The notes below the pieces were generated by a model. The model made no database searches. It had not been told where the DNA came from and was given only the letters and a program-made list of their open reading frames with translations. Below, one piece after another: positions 1 through 6,719 of a DNA stretch of 11,757 nucleotides. The translations under genes were made by a program, and so were the position numbers. The DNA comes from JAZTZP01 sp045637525 (GTDB lineage Bacteria > Bacillota > Clostridia > UBA1381), in assembly GCA_045637525.1 (NCBI GenBank), contig JAZTZP010000054.1, positions 1 to 11,757 of the forward strand, written 5' to 3'. Numbering within the stretch: the stretch's first letter is position 1; each line of letters begins with the position of its first letter.

Positions 1-1806
1 AGTGATGGAAAATATACAAAAATGGGTTTTGAAGGACTTGATATAGCAAGCGGTAAAGTAGAGTTTAATATAAAATATAAAGTGACAGGAAATGCAAGCG
101 GTGGCGGTTATGGATATAATACGTACAGAAAGATTTTTGTATTGAATAACAATGTGCTTAATGATGGTACATGGAAACATAAAGAAGATTCAATTATTCT
201 TGGTATGAATACAGATATGTCGAAGGGCTTAACACCGGGTATCGGTGCAAATAACGCCGGTGAGGCTGCAACAGCTTTGGCGAAGTTTGTATATCCGGGG
301 CAGTCGTATAATTATGTATTTGATAAGTACAACAAAACAGGAACAAATATATATCCTGTAAAAGTAGTAGTAAACAGTGAATCAGAAACAGCGGACTGGA
401 ATACAAAGGTATATGATGTAGATCCTGATACAGGTGTTGAAACACTTCTTCTTGAGCAGACAACAACGAGAGCAAATGCAGAAACTCTTGCTAATCTTGG
501 TATGGCATGGGCAGTAAATGCAGTCGGCGTAATCTCATGGGATGCTGAGCTTAAGACTGACGCACCATCTGTAGTAAGCACATCTGTTTCAGATAAGATA
601 AGAACAATGACACCGGCAGTTCAGGTAACATTTGATTCGGAAATTGATGATACAACATTAGACGGAATTAAGATGATTGATTCAGAAGGAAACGATGTAA
701 CAGCTAACAGAACTCTTTCAGAAGATAAGCTTACAGCAACATTATATTTAAACAGTATTGAAAACAGTAAAGAATATACTTTATCGGTAACGAACAAAGT
801 AAAGGGTGTAAATAATGCAGGTGCAAATGCATATTCACAGGTTATTAAAGCAGACCAGACGCTCAACGCTCTCTATAGTATTGATTTTTCAAACTATAAA
901 AATCAGACGCTTTCAATATCGGATTTGATACCGGCTCATCCGGCTTTGCAGGAAAATGAATATGTACAATTAACTGTGGATGAAAACGGTAAAGCAGTAA
1001 TGACAAGCAATACAGACCGCGGTAAGACCATTAATCTGACAATGAAGTGGGATGAAGATATAATTGCCGGTTGCGTAAACTTCGATGTTAAGTTCATGGG
1101 TTCAAGGACGAACCAGGGTGGAAATACTACGAATATTCTTCAAAAAGCATTGAAATTGAACGGTATAAGTATTCTGGCATGTCATCGATATAATCAAAGT
1201 TTGATGAGCGATATGGCGGGAGTTAATTTTACAAACGGAAATCAGGCGTATTCTAATTCGACAAATGTTTACGATATAAGAGTTGAAGTATATGCTGCAA
1301 CAGATGAATCTGACTGGATACTTAATGTTTATGATAAGGAAGTATCATTGAAATTGCCGATTCTCTCAACAGAGATTTCAAGAGCTGATATGCCGCAAAT
1401 AGAGAGTTCAACATTTGGTTTTTACGATGCAACAAAAGTTGAGGATAATGACTACTGTAAGATGAATATTTATAACTTCTCAGCATCATATGCAGAGTAT
1501 GTAATGTCGGCTGTAAATTCATATAAAGTAACGTCTGCAGATGGTACTGTAAAAATCGAATCAACACTTTCGGGTTATTCTTCATTTAATGTAGTAGTTG
1601 ATATTGCAGAAGCGGGAGGAAACTTCTATGCGGCAGTATATGAAGGTGATGCTTTAATAGCTGTAAATCTCGTAAAAGCAACAGAAGCAAAAGAATACAC
1701 ATTACCGTTTGAAAACGTGCCGACAACAGCAACAACAAAACTAAAGGGATTCTATTGGACAGATAATATGGTTCCGATGGCAAATGTAATCGACTTATTA
1801 AATTAA
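1..1806 (+). CDS. Large modular extracellular protein, C-terminal part (5' end off window)
   Basis: The reading frame is open from base 1. The first in-frame ATG, at 22, has no ribosome binding site and is preceded by coding-like sequence (SDGKYTK), so the true start lies to the left. Numbering from that Met, residues about 9-180 form a beta-rich, jelly-roll-like module (GKVEFNIKYKV to the paired WNTKVYD strand). Residues about 181-280 look like a bacterial Ig-like (Big_5/SbsA type) domain, with the typical VQVTFDSEID and KEYTLSVTNKV strands. Residues about 284-490 resemble the first module again (GCVNFDVKF, YDIRVEVY, DWILNVYD). Residues about 493-594 form a C-terminal domain ending near KGFYWTDNMVPMANV, which recalls the 'FLWD..xxMKPL' ending of many large clostridial secreted proteins (from memory). 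No catalytic domain, SLH repeat, sortase motif or membrane anchor is visible in this part. Any enzyme domain would be upstream. A role in extracellular polysaccharide binding or degradation is inferred from the architecture and neighbours. Confidence 0.85.
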   Translation, partial: SDGKYTKMGFEGLDIASGKVEFNIKYKVTGNASGGGYGYNTYRKIFVLNNNVLNDGTWKHKEDSIILGMNTDMSKGLTPGIGANNAGEAATALAKFVYPGQSYNYVFDKYNKTGTNIYPVKVVVNSESETADWNTKVYDVDPDTGVETLLLEQTTTRANAETLANLGMAWAVNAVGVISWDAELKTDAPSVVSTSVSDKIRTMTPAVQVTFDSEIDDTTLDGIKMIDSEGNDVTANRTLSEDKLTATLYLNSIENSKEYTLSVTNKVKGVNNAGANAYSQVIKADQTLNALYSIDFSNYKNQTLSISDLIPAHPALQENEYVQLTVDENGKAVMTSNTDRGKTINLTMKWDEDIIAGCVNFDVKFMGSRTNQGGNTTNILQKALKLNGISILACHRYNQSLMSDMAGVNFTNGNQAYSNSTNVYDIRVEVYAATDESDWILNVYDKEVSLKLPILSTEISRADMPQIESSTFGFYDATKVEDNDYCKMNIYNFSASYAEYVMSAVNSYKVTSADGTVKIESTLSGYSSFNVVVDIAEAGGNFYAAVYEGDALIAVNLVKATEAKEYTLPFENVPTTATTKLKGFYWTDNMVPMANVIDLLN

Positions 1807-1824
1807 GCCTGACATATTATATTG

Positions 1825-1856
1825 ATTTCAGGGCAGAAAACATTCTGCCCTGAAAT
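1825..1856 (+). terminator. Perfect 14-bp hairpin after the first gene; possible terminator or mRNA-end stem
   Basis: ATTTCAGGGCAGAA (1825-1838) and TTCTGCCCTGAAAT (1843-1856) are perfectly complementary with an AACA tetraloop, starting 18 bases after the TAA of the upstream gene. The following bases (TGAATAATCTGTATTT) are not a clean U-tract on the plus strand, and the minus-strand flank has none either. It may be a weak intrinsic terminator, a 3'-end stabilising stem, or a processing stem between two co-transcribed parts. The perfect stem is seen directly; its function is inferred. Confidence 0.55.
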
Positions 1857-1906
1857 TGAATAATCTGTATTTAATGCAGAAAAAATCACTCAAAATTTAA
1901 ATTCAG

Positions 1907-1913
1907 AAAGGAG
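1907..1913 (+). promoter_or_regulatory. Ribosome binding site for the CBM6/SLH protein gene
   Basis: AAAGGAG lies 5 bases before the ATG at 1919 and supports that start. The protein then begins directly with a signal peptide, which agrees with the choice. Confidence 0.85.
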
Positions 1914-1918
1914 ATACT

Positions 1919-4900
1919 ATGAGAAAAAAAGCGATAAGTTTATTTATTATTTTAACAACATTAGTATCGGTATTTCCGTGTATGTATGTAAAAGCTGCGA
2001 CTGCATTCGAACAATATCCCTTTACAAGTACATCTATTATGCGTGCCGGTGCAACCAGAGGCGCAAAAAGTATTAATTTTGATTTGGGTATTACAAGTAT
2101 AGATGTCTATCTTAGTGGAGCCTCAGCCTCATATGATTTAAAGGGAGATTTAAGAATTGATGGAATAAGCGGAAAAGTTATAGGAAGCTTTGATTATGCT
2201 AAAAGTATAGTTCCGAAGTCTTGGGGCAGCCCTGTTAATTTCAGAGTTCAGATAACTGAGGTAGTAGAAGGCATTCACGATGTTTATCTGATGAATAAAT
2301 CCGGAGAGTACAATCCTTCACATATTCAATGTAATTATTTTGATGGTTCTACAACAATTTATAAAGCATATCAGGATGAGCAGACTTTTAATGATATTGA
2401 TGACAGTGAAGAAGCTGCAAAAGTTGAGTTTTTAACGCAACTCGGATTTTTTGATGCCGGTGAGGAAAGTTTTAATGGTAATCTTCCTGTATCAAGAGCC
2501 GATGCTTTAAAAACTATTGCACTTATATTTGATGAAAATGAATATCCTGAAGTTCCCGTCGATGTGTTTTTAGATGTTGAAGACAGTGCTGTAAGGTCAG
2601 CTGCATATTTTCTTTATACAAAGAATGTTTTGAAGCTTGAAGATACAGCGTATTTAAATCCGAGTGAATATATCAAAACAACAGAGCTTGTGGGATATGC
2701 CGCAAATATATTCAGTCAGGATAAAAGTATGCTCGGAAAAATCAGCTCAGGCGTTTTGTCAGAGGATGGCTATGTAAGAAGGAAACAGCTTGTTGATGTG
2801 CTTTACAGTACAGTGATTGCTAAATATGAAAAATTAAGCAGCAATTCCGACGGCTCTGTTTCTTATACCGAATATACAGACGGAATTTTAAGTGAAACAA
2901 AGGAATGGTATCTTTCTGAAGGTGTCGTTACGGCAAATTCTTACACAGGACTCTATTCGGAAAATGATGCTGTAAAAGACTATTATGTTCGTATAAACGA
3001 TGACCTTTACAGCACAGGTAATACAAACGCCGATACATATATCGGTATGCTTTGCCGGTTCATATGGTATGAAGATGCGGACAAAAATATTACTATAAAA
3101 GGTATCGTTCCGAAATATCCCGGAAATATTAAAATATACTCAAACGAATATGACTATGAAAGCTTTTCAGGAAATGGTATTACATATGAAAATGAATCGG
3201 GAAAGAAAAAAGATATAGAATTTTCTTCTGATACAAAAATCATCTATAACTCAAAAGCGCTTCCTGTTGAAATTGAGAGCGTTATTCCTGATGCTTCAAA
3301 ATTCAGAGGTAAGATAATTGCGATTGATAATGACCGTGATGAAATTATCGATGTGTGTATCATAAATAATGCCCGCTCCGTTGTAATCAATTCAATTTCA
3401 AATGATTTCTTAATTGATGAAATCAGTGGCGAAAAGTTTGAATTTGCCGAGGAGGATAATATTGAATTTATCAGATACGGGATGAAATTGGGAGCTGAAG
3501 AATTTTCTGTTGGTGAAAGTGTTGATATATATATCAGCGCAGGTGAAAATGATAAGTTCTGTCAGATAATACTTGCTTCGGAAATTAGCGGAAATATTGT
3601 AAGTGTCGGAGAAGAAGAAATTGTTTTCGATACCGGAAAGTCTTATAAGCTTTCACCGTATGCAAACTATGTTCCGACAGCCGGAGATGCAGGATTTTTT
3701 AAGCTCAATACCTTTGGTGAGATTGTTTATTACAGAAAGAGCGACAAAAGCTTGCTCAATGTCGGCTGGATGATAAAAGCAGTAGGAAACTTAGAAGAAG
3801 AATATGCCGGTATTACAATCAAGACGACAGATAACAAAATTATAACGTATAGGTTTGCAGATAAACTCAGAGCAGACGGCGTTTATATAAAAGAGCTTAA
3901 AGAGCTGATTAATGGTAAATCACCTTTTGTAGGGCTTGCAAATTTAAAAGAACAGCAGCCGGTTCTTTATCGGTTGGACGAAAATAATGAACTGAACGTT
4001 ATAGATACAATAGAGGAAGGTAATTCTGATATTCATTACGATCAGCTTTGTAAATGTTTAGAGCGTTTATCCGGGGGCACTTATCAGATAAGAAAATCAA
4101 TCGTATTTTCGTATGGCTCAAGGGACGGCGGTGCGTCATATAACGACGGCGGAATTGCATATCTTGCTAAGGATGCAATCTGTTATACATTAAGTCAACA
4201 GGATGAATCATTCAGCCGCTTCGGAAAAATATCCGACTCAACAGAAGTGAATTTTGAAGGATATAGTTTTAAGAAGGGAAGTCCTAAGATTGACCTGGCT
4301 GTTTTAAAACAAACATCGGGAAAAGGAAATGAATATATTGAACCGTTGATATTTGCCGGCGTGGAAGGTGTAGCTGTAAATGATGATAACGAGCTTGTTA
4401 AAACACTTAAATTTAAAGATGCAACGACAACTGTTAAACATAAAGTTAATAATATCTTGTATAAGACCGATGCAACATACAGAGCAAAGGTTGATGGATT
4501 AAAGATCGGTGATATGATCTGTGGAGATATAAACTCAGATACAAATGAATTGATGGTATGGGATATAGTTCATTTTATGGGTAATGAGTATGATGGAAAC
4601 GGGGATACCAGACCTGTTGAAGGTTCATCCGGTACTTATACATCTTTACTGAATTCAACTCAGGACTCAAAAGCTTATCAATGGGAGCGGAGAATGCTTT
4701 TAGGAAATATAACAGAGGTCGATCCCGAATATATTAAAATTCAGCGTGCTGTTGAGACTCAGTACACAGAGCTTGCGATTCCGAGTACCGTAACTGTATT
4801 AAAGATTGATGAAAATGGTGAAGTTGTTGAACAAAGCTCAAGCATTGCTTCTGTTTATGAAGGTCAGAAGGTTATATGTTTCTTTAAGACGGGATACCTG

Positions 4901-4936
4901 AGCAGAATTTATATCTATGAACATTTGAACGATTAA
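1919..4936 (+). CDS. Secreted protein with CBM6-like N-terminus and degenerate SLH repeats
   Basis: The 1005-aa product begins with a Sec signal peptide (MRKK, a hydrophobic core, then cleavage probably after VKA at residue 26). Residues about 35-145 read as a CBM6-like beta-sandwich: FDLGITSIDVYLSG, the LRIDG...GKVIGSF strands, EGIHDVYL near 118-124, and a final aromatic strand. Known CBM6 domains bind sugars. Residues about 157-303 look like two to three diverged SLH repeats (FNDI...VSRADALKTIALIF; FLDVED...YLNPSEYIKTTELVGYA; then YVRRKQLVDVLYSTVI). They depart from the usual TRAE motif, so cell-wall binding is uncertain. The remaining roughly 650 residues are beta-rich and Asp/Asn/Lys-rich, with recurring short motifs such as GKIIAIDNDRDEIIDV and GNIVSVGEEEIVFD. 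I do not recognise a family there. The gene heads a three-gene operon, with its stop overlapping the next ribosome binding site. It is likely a surface scaffold or glycan-binding component, not obviously an enzyme. Confidence 0.85.
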   Translation: MRKKAISLFIILTTLVSVFPCMYVKAATAFEQYPFTSTSIMRAGATRGAKSINFDLGITSIDVYLSGASASYDLKGDLRIDGISGKVIGSFDYAKSIVPKSWGSPVNFRVQITEVVEGIHDVYLMNKSGEYNPSHIQCNYFDGSTTIYKAYQDEQTFNDIDDSEEAAKVEFLTQLGFFDAGEESFNGNLPVSRADALKTIALIFDENEYPEVPVDVFLDVEDSAVRSAAYFLYTKNVLKLEDTAYLNPSEYIKTTELVGYAANIFSQDKSMLGKISSGVLSEDGYVRRKQLVDVLYSTVIAKYEKLSSNSDGSVSYTEYTDGILSETKEWYLSEGVVTANSYTGLYSENDAVKDYYVRINDDLYSTGNTNADTYIGMLCRFIWYEDADKNITIKGIVPKYPGNIKIYSNEYDYESFSGNGITYENESGKKKDIEFSSDTKIIYNSKALPVEIESVIPDASKFRGKIIAIDNDRDEIIDVCIINNARSVVINSISNDFLIDEISGEKFEFAEEDNIEFIRYGMKLGAEEFSVGESVDIYISAGENDKFCQIILASEISGNIVSVGEEEIVFDTGKSYKLSPYANYVPTAGDAGFFKLNTFGEIVYYRKSDKSLLNVGWMIKAVGNLEEEYAGITIKTTDNKIITYRFADKLRADGVYIKELKELINGKSPFVGLANLKEQQPVLYRLDENNELNVIDTIEEGNSDIHYDQLCKCLERLSGGTYQIRKSIVFSYGSRDGGASYNDGGIAYLAKDAICYTLSQQDESFSRFGKISDSTEVNFEGYSFKKGSPKIDLAVLKQTSGKGNEYIEPLIFAGVEGVAVNDDNELVKTLKFKDATTTVKHKVNNILYKTDATYRAKVDGLKIGDMICGDINSDTNELMVWDIVHFMGNEYDGNGDTRPVEGSSGTYTSLLNSTQDSKAYQWERRMLLGNITEVDPEYIKIQRAVETQYTELAIPSTVTVLKIDENGEVVEQSSSIASVYEGQKVICFFKTGYLSRIYIYEHLND

Positions 4937-4941
4937 GGAGG
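4935..4941 (+). promoter_or_regulatory. Ribosome binding site overlapping the upstream stop codon
   Basis: AAGGAGG shares two bases with the TAA (4934-4936) of the preceding gene and sits 8 bases before the ATG at 4950. The tight arrangement supports co-transcription and probably translational coupling. Confidence 0.85.
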
Positions 4942-4949
4942 ATTTTTGT

Positions 4950-6707
4950 ATGAGAAAAGTAATTTATGCTATAATTGCCGCTGTGATTTGTTTTAGTCTT
5001 ACAGCATCAGCACAGGAATCCTCTGTGGATATAACAAATCGAAGCCTGGATTTAAAAAGTCGTGAGCTTGTAATCAGCGGTAATGTTGAAGCACCAAAAG
5101 GGAAGGTTTCGCTTGTTTTAACCGTTGAGAAAGACGGGAGAATTATTTTCAGTGAAGATGGAGTATCAGGCGATATAAATGAAAGCAGTATATCGGAATT
5201 TACATTCGACAGCTTTAAATTTTCAGATGCTTTCAGTTCCGGAGATTATAAATTCACAATCTATGCAGAATTTATAAATGAGCTGGCGTCATTTGAAATC
5301 AGCTATCTGACAGATGAGGAATGGTTTGAGTTTTTAAAGGATATAAACAGTGCAATCAGCAGTAATAATGAAACAACGGCTAAAACGCTTATCGGAAATA
5401 ATATAAAGGCTACGGATGTATCATCTGAATATTATGAAAAAATCGGAGATGCTGAAAAAAGCCTTATCGCAAAGTCTGTTATGAAAAAGAGTTACACTTT
5501 GCCGGCAACACTCGATACAGCTGCAGATGTTGAAAAATTGTTAAGTGCAGTTTCAGAATACAAGGCTGCATGTACAGAGGGCGTTATCTATGCAGAATTA
5601 AGTGCTGTAAAGAGTGAAGCGGATTTCAGAAAATGGTGGAATAAATATGATGCCGGTATAGGCTTGAGTGCTGATAATACAAAGACAACGACAGATGAAA
5701 GCGCTGTTATTAAGGATTATTTTGAAACTGAAGTGAAAAAGACAGCTTTTTTGAAAAGGTTGCCCGGCTGTGCAAAAGTGCTTGACAAATCAAAGCTTCA
5801 GGAAGAGATTATAGAAGCAATAATGCTTGCCAAAATTGAAACATCCAATGCGCAGGTTGTAGGCGGAATGGTTTCAAAATATTCTTCTTACATGGGAATA
5901 ACAAAAGTCGGAACATCTGTTCAGTCATCTGCTGCATGCAGTAAAGTTTGTATGAAGCCTTATGATACTCTGCCCGCTTTTGCAAAAGCCTATGGCGATG
6001 CATTGCCTTCAGGTGACGGCGGTGGAAGTACCGGCGGAGCAGGAGGCGGCACCGGTGGCGGAGGCGGTGGCGGAAGTGCCGGATCGGGAAGCTTAAGCAC
6101 AAGCAACGCCGTAATACAGGACTTCGTTAACGGTACAGACACCAAAAACGACTTATCTTCAGCAGAACTGCCGTTTACCGATATGGAAGGCTTTGACTGG
6201 GCTTATGACGCTGTGGACTTTTTATACAAGCGTTCTGTTATAAGCGGAAGAGATAAGACAAGCTTTGATCCGAATGCAAGCGTAACAAGAGCTGAATTTA
6301 TAAAGATGCTCGTTGTGGCTTATGGCTATGAGGCAAAGGTTACAGACCCGCTTGACTTTTCCGATGTACCGGCAGACGCATGGTATGGAGAGTATTTAAG
6401 ACAGGCAGTTAAAGTCGGTCTTGTAAAAGGAGACGACAGAAACTGTTTCAATCCGGATGCAACCTTAACCCGTGAGGACATGGCTGTAATGGTACAGCGT
6501 GCAAGTCTTTTTGAGAAAGGCAGCAAGGAAATTAATTTCAGCGATAAGAATGAAATATCGGAATATGCATATGATTCGATAGAAATTCTTTATAATAAGA
6601 GCGTTGTTTCCGGAATGGGTGACGGAAGATTTGCTCCTAAAGAAGCGGTAACAAGAGCTCAGGCGGCACAGATACTTTATAACGTGCTGATAAATACGTA
6701 TAAGTAA
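4950..6707 (+). CDS. SLH-anchored surface protein with Gly-rich linker
   Basis: The 585-aa product has a signal peptide (MRKVIYAIIA..., cleavage probably after TASA, residue 21). Residues about 25-122 look like a beta-sandwich/Ig-like domain (SRELVISGNVEAPKGKVSL, YKFTIYAEF). Residues about 124-330 are helical and appear to hold two related helical modules (starting near FEFLKDINSAI and near EADFRKWWNKY). This type recurs in clostridial SLH proteins, but I cannot name it. Residues about 355-380 are an almost pure Gly/Ser/Thr/Ala linker. Three SLH repeats follow at about 409-460, 470-520 and 530-581, each with the FxD start and a TRAE-like end (VTRAEF, LTREDM, VTRAQA). SLH domains of this kind bind pyruvylated secondary cell-wall polymer, so the protein is probably attached to the wall with its N-terminal half extended outward. 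It is the best anchor candidate in the operon. It has no visible catalytic domain and may be a structural or adaptor protein. Confidence 0.9.
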   Translation: MRKVIYAIIAAVICFSLTASAQESSVDITNRSLDLKSRELVISGNVEAPKGKVSLVLTVEKDGRIIFSEDGVSGDINESSISEFTFDSFKFSDAFSSGDYKFTIYAEFINELASFEISYLTDEEWFEFLKDINSAISSNNETTAKTLIGNNIKATDVSSEYYEKIGDAEKSLIAKSVMKKSYTLPATLDTAADVEKLLSAVSEYKAACTEGVIYAELSAVKSEADFRKWWNKYDAGIGLSADNTKTTTDESAVIKDYFETEVKKTAFLKRLPGCAKVLDKSKLQEEIIEAIMLAKIETSNAQVVGGMVSKYSSYMGITKVGTSVQSSAACSKVCMKPYDTLPAFAKAYGDALPSGDGGGSTGGAGGGTGGGGGGGSAGSGSLSTSNAVIQDFVNGTDTKNDLSSAELPFTDMEGFDWAYDAVDFLYKRSVISGRDKTSFDPNASVTRAEFIKMLVVAYGYEAKVTDPLDFSDVPADAWYGEYLRQAVKVGLVKGDDRNCFNPDATLTREDMAVMVQRASLFEKGSKEINFSDKNEISEYAYDSIEILYNKSVVSGMGDGRFAPKEAVTRAQAAQILYNVLINTYK

Positions 6708-6712
6708 GGAGG
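6706..6712 (+). promoter_or_regulatory. Ribosome binding site deciding between two close ATGs
   Basis: AAGGAGG overlaps the TAA (6705-6707) of the upstream SLH gene. Two ATGs follow, at 6716 and 6720, in different frames. The first runs into a TAA after seven codons. The second, 7 bases from the Shine-Dalgarno sequence, opens the long frame with a signal peptide, so 6720 is the start. Confidence 0.85.
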
Positions 6713-6719
6713 CAGATGA

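Noticed and set aside
1856..1900. Possible promoter (TTGAAT with AT-rich sequence downstream) before the CBM6/SLH gene
   Set aside because: No -10 box of acceptable quality lies 16-18 bases downstream of TTGAAT, and AT-rich intergenic DNA gives such matches by chance.
1979..1983. Cys21 in the signal region of the first operon protein as a lipoprotein site
   Set aside because: The preceding residues (SVFPC) do not match a lipobox, and a normal signal-peptidase I site (VKA) follows.
5809..6102. Minus-strand open frame opposite the Gly-rich linker of the SLH protein
   Set aside because: It is an artefact of the biased codons on the other strand (Arg/His/Leu-rich product) with no ribosome binding site or domain.
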